A DNA stretch of 64,000 bases, taken from the NCBI GenBank assembly GCA_037893225.1, contig JAZGUH010000005.1, forward strand, positions 682,001-746,000, read 5' to 3'. Shown here piece by piece: positions 1-11,593 of the stretch. Origin of the DNA: Hippasteria phrygiana. Its lineage: Eukaryota; Echinodermata; Asteroidea; Valvatida; Goniasteridae. Both the position numbers and the translations under genes were made by a program. Positions within the stretch are counted from its first letter, which is position 1. The number at the start of each line of letters is the position of its first letter. The notes under the pieces are model-generated. The model was not told the DNA's origin. It did not search any database and saw only the letters and a program-made list of their open reading frames with translations.

Positions 1-2084
1 TTATTTCACTGAATGGTGAATCGTACCCCTTTGATTTTTTGGGGCTTGAAAAAGTGCCTTTAAAATATCTCAAACATGACACCAGAGATATGTTGGAGTG
101 TCGGAAACCCATTATTCATCCTATTTACCTAATTTTCAGAACGACGACGAAAAATGGAAAAATAACGACAGCGATAGTACTATTCACTTGAACAAATTAT
201 AAATCTTGTTAGAAACTTGGTGTTGCAACTATTTCTGATGGAAAATAAAACATCAACTCCAACAAATATTAACCTTCATTTCAGAAAGGAACAACTCAAT
301 CGTTTATACATCAATTTCACTTGTTTGAGAAATGTGTTCATAATACTTTTTGCAGGGATTACAGTATGCAATGGTGTAGAGATTGATTCTCTAAACTTGG
401 GTATTTTGACAAACCAACAAATTGTACTTGAAGTTTACAGCTTGATTTTGAAACCAGATGTGCCTTTACGTGATGTTTATTACACAGCTTTTCTGAAAAT
501 ATAAGAAAAATATGGTTGTAACTTGTGTATGGAAACGAATCTTACATATTGTTGCAGTGAAATTCTCAGTAGCGTATTACCATAACGATCAGCACCTTGT
601 ATAAAGCCAAGTCTAAAAACATGTTTTCATTGGTTAATACTTATTGTTTATAGTCAATGTGTCAAGGAAACAGAAATAAATCCTGATTTGTTGGGATTGA
701 TCATAAAACTAATATATATATGCCAGCTTTCATATGACACCTTAATATGTAATCCAATCAGGCATGACATAATGAGCACTTTACGTTTTGACGTGCTGTT
801 TCTCAAACGAATTGAGAAACATTTGACTCCCAAAAATGGCTGTATGCAAGGTGTCAATATACATGTAAAACTAATTGTACATTGATTTTTTACACATGTG
901 CATTCTATCTGCTGCAAACGCAAAATTATTCTCTTTTGACTTCAAAGGTAGTTTACAACATTTGCAAACATCAGAAAACAAAACTACTTAATTATTATGA
1001 AATACATGTACCTTACTTGTTGACTGCAAGTAAATAAGTCTCAAGCATCCTGTGAAATTATGGCACCTGGTGTGAAATCAATTTCCAGCGATGGACAGCC
1101 GACCATCATTGCAAAGACTTTTCAAATTTACCAACTTTGGTTAGTCCACATTGTTTTGGCAAATAACTACACATCCACGAACGGGTGCAAGCTAGTCTAG
1201 TTCCCTAATGTCTATAAATTACTGTTGGAATTAGGGTCAGGAACCAGACTACAAGAAAGGCATTTTTGTTTTCCCAGCAACTATGCACTGTGTCAGTGTT
1301 AACATTATTTGCTATAAAATACCCAAATAAAAATCCATTCATTTCTGAAAACTACAGCAAGAGCAAATGTTGGATAATACCTTTAAATGTAATACAACAT
1401 ATCTCAGGTTTTTGTTTTATTAAATCAATTTTCATATCTATGATTATCACAAAAGACAAGCTATAAAATACATTTTTAAACATAAAATTAGTTAAAAATT
1501 AAAGTAAAAAACAGCTTGACAATAGATTGATTCATTATGCCATGCCCCGCCCCCTTAACATATCCAATCACAGGCCTGTCAAGAATGTCGGACATTTGAT
1601 TGGTTAACATGCCGAGGAGCAGGGTGTAATAAATCGGTCTATTCTTAACAAACCATTAGATTATTGCATTTAATTCACATGGTTAATTAAATATGTCCCA
1701 TTCTCATTTTAAGAATCATCACACGTTTGTCAAATTGTTTGGGGACAGTTCAAACTATTCAAATTTCTAGCTTTACAACTTGAGATAATAAATCTTTTTT
1801 TTAGATATAACATTTGTGTATGCAAAGGTACACTTTGTAGAGTAATTGCAGTTGAATGAACCATTTTTTTTAAAAATCCCCCATATCCCCCAAAATCTCA
1901 ATTTTGTCAAATATTGCAAACTGGTTTTCATCCAATAAAAATCAGCAATTTCAACAAATGTTCAGAACATTTTATCACACAGTCAATCACCATCATAATT
2001 CACAATGCAGTCAATACAAAAGCAACTGTTTTAATATACACAATTTTCCACTCTAGTAGAAGGGTAATATTACCACCTTTGGTG
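1..2084. other. AT-rich intergenic DNA, no gene recognised
   Basis: I see no conserved protein, RNA gene or clean repeat here. A 95-codon open stretch at 217-504 is AT-rich and has no recognisable motif, so I do not call it. Positions 1030-1110 (around TGTGAAATTATGGCACC) resemble the interior of the TTAA-flanked element near 52.1 kb, so a decayed fragment of that family may be present. Confidence 0.5.
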
Positions 2085-3076
2085 ATGAATTGAATGTACA
2101 CAAATTGTGCTAGACATAATAGCACAACTAAAATCACATTTTATCTTACGTTCACATTTCCTAAATACTTGGGGTTGAAGCGAATACCCCCTGGCCTGCC
2201 AGGGGCTGGGTGGGTCAAATCATAGAGCAACTGCTCTATGGTCAAATTGGCAATTTTGTCCACAGATACGGCTATTCATCATGCCACAAAATACCAAATT
2301 CGGACATGGCCCGACAAATTATCAGCCCAGGGCAAGGCAAGAACACTTTGTCGACCATTGCAGGGGTAAGACTTAAAGAAAACGAACAATTCACGAAACA
2401 CTGAGGCATTTCATTTGTATGGCATTGCTGAAATAGAAAACTTCATTTTTAACCAAAACTGCAAAACAAATAGGTTCATTAGAATGAAAAAAAGAAGACC
2501 GTTTCAGGTTGCAGAGGTTATTTCAAAACCATTGCCATTTCTCACCCTTGCCATTGGTCAATTTTGCCTGGTACCCAGGACGCATTTTGTGCATAGGTTA
2601 CCAGTGGTTAGGAATACATTGTAGTAGGCAACATTTACTTTTATATATGGACTAACACTGTCCAACAACTGCAATCGTTAATATCAATTTTAGTTTTTAA
2701 GTGTTTTATAGAGCATGTATGGGATAAAGGCCGTTTCACATTCCACTGTACAAACTGCATGGCCCACATGTAATGATGTTTACTGACCGCAATTCGCCCG
2801 TGGAAGTTAAACCCTTTGAAACCGGATGACGCCAAATGCCACAAAAAAAATTGCCACCAGGCCGGATGACGTCTATACACTGCATTTTCAATTTATTGTT
2901 TATGTTACGCTTGGCTGCACAGGCCGCCCCCGCACACCGGTGCCTCACTATAAATTAACTGTACTCAAGGAGGATTTTACTTTTTTGTTTTGGGTTCTGT
3001 ATAAGTTAGGACTTACTAGGGAAATAAAGTGGAATAAACTCGGGACATGACAAGAGTGCCACAAATTGTGATCAGA
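2085..3076. repeat. 992-bp tandem duplication, copy 1
   Basis: This block recurs at 3086-4077 with a constant offset of 1001 bp. The copies are separated by nine bases (ATGTATTGA). Every open frame I compared is identical between copies, so identity is close to 100 percent. The block contains no recognisable gene. Its last third (about 2800-2950) contains a degenerate relative of the TTAA-flanked short element, marked by GGCCGGATGACGTC and GTTACGCTTGGCTGCACAGG. Confidence 0.95.
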
Positions 3077-3085
3077 ATGTATTGA

Positions 3086-4077
3086 ATGAATTGAATGTAC
3101 ACAAATTGTGCTAGACATAATAGCACAACTAAAATCACATTTTATCTTACGTTCACATTTCCTAAATACTTGGGGTTGAAGCGAATACCCCCTGGCCTGC
3201 CAGGGGCTGGGTGGGTCAAATCATAGAGCAACTGCTCTATGGTCAAATTGGCAATTTTGTCCACAGATACGGCTATTCATCATGCCACAAAATACCAAAT
3301 TCGGACATGGCCCGACAAATTATCAGCCCAGGGCAAGGCAAGAACACTTTGTCGACCATTGCAGGGGTAAGACTTAAAGAAAACGAACAATTCACGAAAC
3401 ACTGAGGCATTTCATTTGTATGGCATTGCTGAAATAGAAAACTTCATTTTTAACCAAAACTGCAAAACAAATAGGTTCATTAGAATGAAAAAAAGAAGAC
3501 CGTTTCAGGTTGCAGAGGTTATTTCAAAACCATTGCCATTTCTCACCCTTGCCATTGGTCAATTTTGCCTGGTACCCAGGACGCATTTTGTGCATAGGTT
3601 ACCAGTGGTTAGGAATACATTGTAGTAGGCAACATTTACTTTTATATATGGACTAACACTGTCCAACAACTGCAATCGTTAATATCAATTTTAGTTTTTA
3701 AGTGTTTTATAGAGCATGTATGGGATAAAGGCCGTTTCACATTCCACTGTACAAACTGCATGGCCCACATGTAATGATGTTTACTGACCGCAATTCGCCC
3801 GTGGAAGTTAAACCCTTTGAAACCGGATGACGCCAAATGCCACAAAAAAAATTGCCACCAGGCCGGATGACGTCTATACACTGCATTTTCAATTTATTGT
3901 TTATGTTACGCTTGGCTGCACAGGCCGCCCCCGCACACCGGTGCCTCACTATAAATTAACTGTACTCAAGGAGGATTTTACTTTTTTGTTTTGGGTTCTG
4001 TATAAGTTAGGACTTACTAGGGAAATAAAGTGGAATAAACTCGGGACATGACAAGAGTGCCACAAATTGTGATCAGA
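3086..4077. repeat. 992-bp tandem duplication, copy 2
   Basis: Second copy of the 2085-3076 block. It ends at GTGATCAGA, after which the two flanks diverge (ATGTATTG after copy 1, GGACTGGACT after copy 2). The near identity means either a recent duplication or an assembly duplication. Confidence 0.95.
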
Positions 4078-5100
4078 GGACTGGACTCTTCAACGACGAC
4101 TGACTGGAACGACTATTAAGAGGATGAGCCTAAACACAAGAGGCATTGAGCTGCAAAGCCCGAGGACTTTTACAAAATCATGAGTGCAAGAGATAACTTT
4201 GTAAAGAAATTTCAGGCATACACATACGACTACAGCATTCAGTTTTATTCCAGACAACTGCAAACTCATCTGGCAGAAAGCAATGCAACGCTTCCAAATG
4301 ACACAGCAGGGCCGAAAGAAAGGAAAATCTGGTCAATTTCTCCCCAAAACTACCGATAAGCTGTCCTTCATTAATTGGCTTAAGCAGTATTCCCGAACGA
4401 CAGAACAGTTTTGTGCAACTGTGGGAAGGAGATGAGACCAGCACATGCAGTGGAGAACCATGTCAAACGAACCCACAGGCCCGGTGGGATGAATAAAGGT
4501 CGAAGGTTGTCTAAAGCACAACAAACATCTTACGGCAGAGTAGATTTCTGATGCCCCCTCAACAGGCTGCAATGCAGCACTATTACATAGAAGAGTTGTT
4601 GACAATGATCTCAAAAATCGACGAACATCAGAGAAATGTTTGCATTCTCTTCGATGAGATGAAAGTTAAGCCTGGTCTTTTCTCCTGCGTGCAGTCATGC
4701 AAAGTTGTTAGATATACCAACGTCGCAAGCATTGCCAATGAGGCGGCTGGTTTTGAAAGATGTCGAGGAGAGAGAGCCGGCTATTGCTACTACCCGTGTT
4801 CAATACTCAAGGTCAGGGGTATCTTTTCATCACTTCATGCACCTGTTGCATACTATCCGACCACAGGAGTCACGAGTGACCAGCTATACCTTTGCCCTTA
4901 TGAGGCCATACTGTAACCTCGAGACAGCAGGATTCCAAGTACGAGCATTGGTTTTATGTTATGGAGAATGTACACGAGAAGGTAAAAGCCATTTTAGCTA
5001 ATACATGTAGTGTTCCAAAATGCAGATGACTAGATGTTGGCATTCCGCAACTACCACAATATCAAGGATGCAGAATTTCAGAGTATCTGCCAAATACTGC
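4078..5100 (+). pseudogene. P/THAP9-like transposase fragment, decayed
   Basis: A degenerate piece of a P-element/THAP9-type transposase. The segment at 4143-4350 reads a DFYKIM..RD.FVKKFQ block that recurs at 10270-10375. From about 4551 a frame contains ILFDEMKVKPGLF, matching the FDEMKV/GLVYS signature in the RNase-H-like part of these transposases. Downstream, two alternating frames carry APVAYYP and ETAGFQVRALV, consistent with the same domain. Stops and frame changes (for example between the frames open at 4551 and 4705) show it is non-functional. The family call rests on motifs I recognise, not on a search. Confidence 0.6.
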
Positions 5101-5237
5101 AGCTGTGATGAAGAAATCAGAAAGTGCATATGTCTCATTCGCAAATAAAAGAAGTATACTGCCCCCTTCAGTCTCTCTCTGGTATATAAAAAAGCCAACA
5201 CTGACAACGGGAAGAGGTTTTTTGCCGACTGATAAGG

Positions 5238-5345
5238 TTGCGCTGTGGTTTACAGTTACAACACCAAGAAGATATGTTTGGAGTGTCGGCAACATTAGTA
5301 AGTCGTGTGTTTACAACATGGACTAACTTCTTATTTGTGGACCGA
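5238..5345 (+). pseudogene. DDE_Tnp_4 transposase helix-turn-helix fragment
   Basis: The frame starting at 5238 reads LRCGLQLQHQEDMFGVSATL followed by SRVFTTWTNFL. This matches the helix-turn-helix that precedes the catalytic domain of DDE_Tnp_4 transposases (ISL2EU/Harbinger-like, pattern DLA.RFGVS..TVSRIFTTWINFL). The catalytic half is missing here. A catalytic half of the same family is found at 7906-8265, 2.6 kb downstream, so one DDE_Tnp_4 element may have been split by later insertions. Confidence 0.6.
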
Positions 5346-6373
5346 AGAAACCAAGAGACCGACAAGCACATCAAGCTCACATCCAATGACAAAGAAGTGG
5401 TCCACTGCGCTAAGATAAAGATCATCCACCTAGCTGGCCTGAGAAATACGGTCCGGAGACAGGCAGTCTCACTAGAAGGGAGCTTCATTTGCAGTGAAGC
5501 CCCCAACTGGCTTAGAGTAAAAAAAGAACATCCCAACTCTTCATCTAGGTATCTCCCCCACCCTCCCGAGATGATCATCTTGTGGAACAGAAAACTGGCG
5601 GTGTGCACTATGGAATTGGGTCGTCTAACCCAAAGACAATTTCAGTCGAAGCTCGCTTCAGTTGATGACCAACTGGCACTGGCAAAAACAGCAGGGTCAT
5701 GTTTGATAGACGCTAAAATTCAAGACAGGATGGAAAGACGGCGGGGCCCAGCGACTCCTACATATCATAATTGACGCTGCAGAGCAGAAGGCAGGCCTGG
5801 TCCCTAAGTCATGGGGCAGGTGGTGCAAATTTTGTATCCAACATCCAAGTATTCCCTCCTCTCAGCAGGAAACTTGGTCATCATACAAACATCGAAACAC
5901 TGCAAAGGTTCAGTTAATTGTTTTGGTTCATTTTTGTGCCCCATATATAACTTTATTTCAATAGTGTTCTTTGGTTCAGATAGCACTCCATACCAGGCAT
6001 CTGATGTTACTGTTAATGTTTGAAGCATGGAGCTATAAAAAGGAAGGAGTTCGAACGGCCAGCCACAATCCCCATAAGACATTAGCGGCCAATTAGGAAG
6101 AAGTCTGGCCCTGCACAACCCTACTGGAAGTCCCCCACTGCGCGACAGATTTACGACCGAGATAAGCGCTTCAGTGTCCGGGCTATCACGCCGCAACACT
6201 GCCACAGTGAAGTAAAGAAATCATTACTGCTTGTCCTGATATTAGAGTAGTGAACGCTGAACAATCGAATGAGCACATGCGCAGTAGTTACATGTCCGTT
6301 TTCACGCTGCGCCATCTTTACAACGGTATTCTGTGAAAAAATCTGATCTCGTCGTTCTGTTTCGCATTTAAAT
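5346..6373. other. unassigned sequence inside transposon cluster
   Basis: The frame of the helix-turn-helix fragment stays open to 5774, but beyond about 5345 I recognise no domain. A 133-codon open stretch on the minus strand (5804-6205) has no motif I can name. The stretch lies between transposase pieces and is probably decayed element DNA. Confidence 0.35.
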
Positions 6374-7140
6374 TTGACTTTCCGTTGTCGAGTTACGGTA
6401 AGCTTGACAACATGGGAAACCAAATTGTGTTTTTCACAATTTTTGCCAACTTCTCCTGGCAGTTTGGTTGTTTGTGGGATCAACTGCGATGCAGACCATC
6501 CACTACGTGTAGGTTTTCCGAAGCATCTTACCACAGAAGACGCATTCGTGTTGTGTAGTAAGATTTCTGGGTTATACGTGTGTCCTGGAAATGCAGATTT
6601 TGAGGAGTTGGTTCTGTTGAAGTCCGGGCCAGAAGGACAGATTCCAGTCAGAATAACGGACTCTGATGTCTTTGCGAATGGGAGTATTCGTCACAAGAGG
6701 TGCCTACTCTTGGTAGATTCAGCAACCAGATGCTGTGTGTGCAAGATTCACAGAGGTGATTTGTCATCTGCACTGAGCAGGTTGAGACGCAAACAGCCTC
6801 GAAGTGGTTGTGCCACTTCCAATGCTCCGAATACATCTCTGTCAAGGAGAGCAGCTGCAGGAGAAGGTCGTTGACTTGCAGGCTGAGAGGAGAAGTTTGC
6901 TCAGGAAAACTTCAGCACTAGAAGCAAGAGTCAACACAATGATAGATGAAGAGAGCGCGGGCACTCACTCCTGAACAAGATAATGGAACGGCGGCAACAT
7001 TCAAGAGTTGTGACGAGGCAGTAAAGAATTTCATTCAAGATGAATCACCAGCCCAACTACTTTGGGAACAGCAGAAGAAGTCAGCTGCCCTGGGGAAAGC
7101 AAATGAGATGGCACCCAGCCATTATTAGGTGGTGCATGTT
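6374..7140 (+). pseudogene. P/THAP9-like element protein, copy A
   Basis: The translation is paralogous to that at 8939-9710. Shared blocks in order are a GPE.Q.P..IT..DVF segment, G.IRHKRC..L, RCC.VCKIHR..L..., then (after a frame change) LLWEQQK and RWHPAIIRWC. IRHKRC and C..CKIHR look like a small metal-binding or DNA-binding motif that precedes the transposase core. A frame break near 7107 separates LLWEQQK from RWHPAIIRWC. Similarity to copy B stops after RWCMF at about 7140. It is a truncated relic. Confidence 0.65.
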
Positions 7141-7481
7141 TGAAGTAACCTTTTTTTTCTTTTTACTTTGCTTGGGCCAGAGAGTAAATTTCAATGGTCT
7201 TTTGTTAATGTATTAAAGCTCCTCTGGCCTGGCATGTTTCGAGCTCCTTGCGCTCATTCCAGAAGGATTAATTTCTTAACCATATAAAACCGGGGTGCGA
7301 GGGATTTTGAGGGACATTTGTGACTGGGACATGGCAGGAGAACATCAGGAGTTGTGGGATGTTCTTGCAGTTTACTTTGGTTCTGTATGCGAGTTCTGCA
7401 TTTGTTTTGTTTTTTTAACTAGCTTTGGGTCCGTTCCAGCCAATCCTTTTAACCTAATTTGTATGGCGTCTCATTGACAGG

Positions 7482-7700
7482 GGACTCGATCACGTGTCCT
7501 TGGGTATCGCTGGCGGGTGGGGCGTGAACACAATGGACGAGATATTCTACAAAGACAGCTCGTATGGTGACGAAGAAGGCTGCGGAGCATGGCAATTGCT
7601 TGACGGTCGTCTCAAACAGCTGGATGTGGGTCATAACGTGGTCTGGGGTGTGAACTCTGCCGATCACATCTATTACAGGCTTGTGCATGTGGCTGGGTTA
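7482..7700 (+). CDS. orphan tectonin (beta-propeller) repeat exon
   Basis: An open frame after a TTGACAG acceptor reads LDHVSLGIAGGWGVN, then AWQLLDGRLKQLDVG and VWGVNSADHIYYR. This is the tectonin repeat signature of fish-egg-lectin-like and TECPR proteins (G..GVWGVN..D.IYYR; W..I.G.LKQIDVG). About one and a half blades are present. No neighbouring tectonin exon is visible, and no good donor follows: the frame runs on to about 7800 through non-propeller residues. It sits between transposase fragments, so it is either a stranded exon of a decayed gene or a host exon captured by an element. Tectonin lectins bind sugars or lipopolysaccharide in innate immunity; that role is family knowledge only. 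Confidence 0.6.
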
Positions 7701-7905
7701 TATTTTTGGCAGGTCTTTTTTTCGGGGGGGAGGGCGTCACCCGGACTGTTTTTTGTTCTATTTTTATATCCATATTGCCATTTACTTTTTGCATATATTT
7801 AGTTCGTTTTCTAAAATAAAAGTCCGCTAAAAAGTCTTGTGCAGCAACAGAGGTCGTTAATTAGATAACTTGTATGTTTTTCCTTCGAACCCAAAATTAT
7901 AACTG

Positions 7906-8265
7906 GTGGAACTCTTTAGGAGTTTCGTTACAGTACTCATAGGTGTCTCGCCGAAGGGAAACATTACATTTGTATCATCACTACGGTCTGGCAACATTTC
8001 GGATTGTGCACTAAATCACAAGTCAGGATTTTCAGAATTAATTGAAAACGGTGATGACATGATGGCAGAGAGAGGCTTTCTTAAAGGGATCTACTTGCTC
8101 TTCGAAGGGTAACACTTAATATTCCGCCCTTTGCATTTGGTAAACAACTAAGCAGCGAGGCCGCAACCAAGACCAGGAGAATTGCATGGGCAAGGATACA
8201 CGTGGAGAGAGCTATTGGACGTGTTAAACTAGAAAGCGTAGGATTGGATGCAAAAGCTGTGTGAC
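7906..8265 (+). pseudogene. DDE_Tnp_4 transposase catalytic-domain fragment
   Basis: The frame at 7906-8112 reads TVLIGVSPKGNITFVSSL, then SGFSELIENGDDMMAERGF; the second catalytic Asp of this family lies in the D..MADRGF motif. After a frame change the sequence at 8112-8265 reads TLNIPPFAFGKQLS and ARIHVERAIGRVK, which contains the third catalytic acidic residue (HVERAIGR). This is the C-terminal half of a DDE_Tnp_4 (ISL2EU/Harbinger-like) transposase. The first catalytic Asp is not in the fragment. The internal frameshift and missing N-terminus make it a relic. Confidence 0.75.
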
Positions 8266-8402
8266 CAAAAGTATGAAGAATGTAAATGACAGAACTCGTC
8301 ACTCAAAGGCAAAGAAATACCAAGTGTCGGCATTCGTTTCGTGTCGAACCTGAAAGGTCCAAATCCGAAAAAGCAATTCTAGAACCAGAGCTGCACATGT
8401 TG

Positions 8403-8930
8403 TTGACCCATTTATTGTCAATTCAAAACATGTGGGGAAAGTACGCTGCCATCACATTAAATACAGGTCAGGAAAAAGAAAGTGGACATTCGTAACTATA
8501 GATAGTCTACCCTATTCTATGGCATATGTAGTTCAAGCAACATTCACCTGCAAGGCATGTAAAAATTCAAGACATGGTGAAGACAATATAAGCCACTGTT
8601 CTGATGTTTATCACGGTGATGATAGCTTTCTGGACAGAGTTTGATTGGGTGGTTTTACAGATTGGTCATGGACATTTCGAAATGAATGAAAAAAGCTTTC
8701 GTGGAACTCGAGTTTAAGCACTTCATGGCTGACCTAGCAAAGGAGCTTGGTTTCAAAAGTGCCAATGCTCAGAAATATGTATATTGCCACTTGATGAGGA
8801 GCTCCGTTTCCTTTGAAGAGATTGCCAACGAGTATCATCTTCAAACCTGGTATTCACCTGACAAGCTGCAGATTGTAAAGATGGATTCTGCAGGGTTTCC
8901 ACAGCTGTCCATCTGTCCATCTGTCCATAT
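8403..8930 (+). pseudogene. transposon-associated ORF of unknown family
   Basis: An open frame reads DPFIVNSKHVGKVR and RKWTFVTIDSLPYSM, with TCKACKN further on, ending at 8644. A second frame (about 8660-8930) reads IGHGHFEMN and then KAFVELEFKHFMADLAKELG. This gives a protein-like segment directly upstream of copy B of the P-like element protein and probably part of the same element. I recognise the pattern as recurring in invertebrate transposon ORFs but cannot name the family. One frameshift and one stop are visible. Confidence 0.4.
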
Positions 8931-8938
8931 TTCAAAAC

Positions 8939-10084
8939 TTGTCATGTGCTATGACTGTTTCAGGCATTGATGTCACTAATGATGTTCTGTCATTAGATAC
9001 AACTTCAGCAGTTAATCTGGATCGTTGCACCCATCTACACAACTTGATATCAACCAGGGTTGTTTGTGAAGGCAGTGACGACTTTGGAGATCTTGTCAAT
9101 TTGAAGAAGGGTCCAGAGGAACAGCTGCCCACATCAATAACATCCCAAGATGTTTTTTTCAGTGGTACAATTCGACACAAGCGGTGCAAGCTCTTAATCG
9201 CGGAATCGAGTCGATGCTGTGAAGTCTGCAAAATACATCGTAGTAATTTAGCTGGAATCGCGAGCAGGCTAAAAGCTAAAGGGGCAGCTCTCATCATGGC
9301 ATCAACAATGCTGAACACGATGACATACCAACAAAGGCAACAGAAGGCAAGCTCTCTTTAAGCTGACCAATGCAGCCTGAAGCGGAAGAACTCTGCACTT
9401 CAAGAAATGGTTTAAAGAGGAGAGTGGTAGTGGTCAATGACCAGTACGAGGAGATGATCCGGTCGACACTGAAGGCTGCAGATTCTAAATTGAATGAGCT
9501 TTTGCCAGAAGGGTTCCCTGCCAGACTTCTATGGGAGCAGCAGAAGGCTGTGGCATCTCCGAGAAGACAGATGCGCTGGCATCCAGCCATTATACGCTGG
9601 TGTATTGCTCTGCACAGCAAGTCCTCGTCTGCATACAATTTGATGCGAGAGTCTGGCTTCCCCACACGACCACTCTCCATCCTTACAGCTAATGCTGAAA
9701 AAAATTAACAAGGAGCAGAATCTGGAAAGTTGTCCAGAAATTGAGAGGAATGTGAGTTTATTTGATGTGATGAGAGTCAGGAGAGGGCTTGTTTATTCAA
9801 TTTGGTCTGGCAAGTTGGTTGGTTTTACCGACATGGAGGAAATTGGTAAGGAAATTCGGTCATTTGAACAGTTGTACAGAGGTGATGGAGAGGTTCATCT
9901 GGCTACGCATGTTTTGGTTTTCATGATTCAGGGATTATTTTCGAACCTTCAAGCACCAGTGGCTTTATATCCGAATAAAGATTTTTTATCACATTTAAAA
10001 AAAATTGCAGTGGAATGGTCATGTTCTATTTCTGTAAAATGTAAACCGGCAGTTGTCTTTTCTTGCCAAATATTTCACGAGTAG
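8939..10084 (+). pseudogene. P/THAP9-like element protein, copy B
   Basis: Three overlapping frames cover one decayed protein. At 8939-9361 are the IRHKRC and C.VCKIHR blocks shared with copy A. At 9370-9708 are LLWEQQKAV and MRWHPAIIRWCIALH, then SSSAYNLMRESGFPTRPLS. At 9692-10084 are FDVMRVRRGLVYSIWSGKLV, GFTDMEEIG and LQAPVALYP. These are the THAP9/P-element transposase signatures around the RNase-H-like domain; the usual FDEM catalytic Asp position reads FDVM. The rest of the domain after about 10000 is missing. Frame breaks near 9361 and 9700 show that it is non-functional. Confidence 0.7.
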
Positions 10085-10222
10085 TATTCATGTTATTTTT
10101 GTTTTACCAGATGTACATGTATGAAGATGTCTTCTTTTTTAATGGATACCAGGAGTCATACCGAGACTGACTTCGATAATTCTCAAGCTGTGACTAGCAT
10201 GATAGGCAGTGAGAATATGTCT

Positions 10223-10375
10223 GGACCCTCCGACGACCAACAGGAGCGACTATAAAGACGAGCTGGAACGGAAGAGACATCAAGCAGCGAAGCCCAAGGA
10301 CTTTTACAAAATCATGAGTGTGAGAGATAAGTTTGTAAAGAAATTTCAGGTGTACATGTACAACGACAGTGCTTA
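10223..10375 (+). repeat. second copy of the 4.1-kb DFYKIM block
   Basis: The segment repeats the sequence at 4078-4225 in the same orientation. Both contain CGACTATxAAGA, AAGCCC..GGACTTTTACAAA and AAGAAATTTCAGG. In copy 2 the frame KPKDFYKIMSVRDKFVKKF is open. Together with the 4.1-kb copy it brackets the whole P/DDE_Tnp_4 cluster, which suggests a duplicated element with later nested insertions. Confidence 0.7.
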
Positions 10376-10645
10376 GTTTTGTAAACCTAGACGATTGGTT
10401 TGGTTACAATGTGTAAACATGCACATTGTATTTCTGTTTTACATTATTTTTGGAATACCACAAGCGCATCTTTGCTCAAGCGGGAACAATCTGTAGACTG
10501 GGGAATAAAGATGTCAGAGGAGATTATCCACAGCTGATGAGGAACCCAGGACCACTGACAGCAAGAGTACAATGGCCGGATATAGCCTCCACTGTGGCAC
10601 AGTTCGTGTCCAGGTTCACAGCAGTCAACCAGATTGGAAAACCAA

Positions 10646-10886
10646 GGTCCAATTTCACGGCGCTGCTCAGCACAAATATTTGCTCAGCACAAACAAGTTT
10701 GCTTAATAGTTAAAACAGGCGACCAGCCAAAAGGCCATGGGATTTTCTTACTGAACAAACAGCTAAATGCCAGCCGCAAGCGATACACATCACATCATAA
10801 TTTGGTTGGTAATCCTGTATTTACCCAGGAAAGACTTTTCATGCTTAGCAAATTTTTGTGCTGAGCATCGCCGTGAAATTGGCCCC
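10646..10886. mobile_element. palindromic MITE (GGGGCCAATTTCA ends)
   Basis: Inverted ends GGxCCAATTTCACGGCG and CGCCGTGAAATTGGCC bracket subterminal TTTGCT.AGCA/TGCTTAGCAAA arms. A second full copy lies at 55762-56000. No coding capacity. Related palindromes are abundant in echinoderm genomes as far as I recall. Confidence 0.8.
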
Positions 10887-11046
10887 CAGAAGTTACAGAT
10901 GGACAGTCAAAAGGGACAAGACAACAAAAAAGGTTGAAAAGACAAACAGAAACACATTAAACTGAAAGAAGAAAAAACCAGCGGGAAAGATGTACATAAA
11001 CGCTGCTATATGCCAGTGGGAAAGACGTAGGAAATAGCTGTAGTTA

Positions 11047-11593
11047 CAGCTAGCATGATAGGCAGTAAATTCAGCAGTAAGAATGGCGGCTCTCCTTGGT
11101 AGCTGGTTAGCCTACTCCTCTTAAACATCAGAACATAGGACCTGAAAACTCCTGTCCGATTTTAATGATTTTCTTCTTCACCGGTGCTGGGAGGTGGAAC
11201 AACACAAGCCTGACTATATTATATTTCACGTTGGTTCAAACGATCTGGGGAATTGCCCTAAAAAGGCAATTATAGAAGCTGCAAAATCTGCCTTGACAGT
11301 GACACGTAGTCCGTTACCCCAAACCATAATGTTTTGGTCTTCTATCTTACCGCGGGCGGTCTACGCTGGCGCAAACCGCCAGAACAAAGTGGAATGTGCC
11401 CGGCGAGCCATTAACCACTGGGTCGCTAATTTAATGCGGTATTCGTCAGGCGGTGTTACCGAGCTTTCCCAGATCGAGTGGGCCAACGCCGATTTATTTA
11501 TATGGAAGACGGTGTCCATTCAAGCGATCATGCATCGGCATTGCTGATAGAGAATTTCTATTATGCCTTAAAGTTTGCCATCGACCATTATTA
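11047..11593 (+). pseudogene. SGNH-hydrolase-like protein of a retroelement, copy 1
   Basis: The frame at 11194-11490 reads KPDYIIFHVGSNDLGN, then FWSSILPRAVYAGANRQNK. After a +1 shift near 11495 the frame reads MEDGVHSSDHASALL and ends at a stop at 11593. GSND corresponds to block III and DGVH (11508-11519) to the catalytic D..H block of SGNH/GDSL esterases. This compact esterase is typical of tyrosine-recombinase retroelements of the Ngaro/DIRS group and of some other elements. No recombinase or reverse transcriptase is next to it. The frameshift is at least compatible with decay. A truncated second copy lies at 14229-14595. Confidence 0.65.

Noticed and set aside
217..504. 95-codon open frame at the left edge
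   Set aside because: AT-rich, starts on a non-ATG codon, no motif and no splice context.
5804..6205. 133-codon minus-strand open frame in the transposon cluster
   Set aside because: No motif, and neither neighbour supports a gene on that strand.
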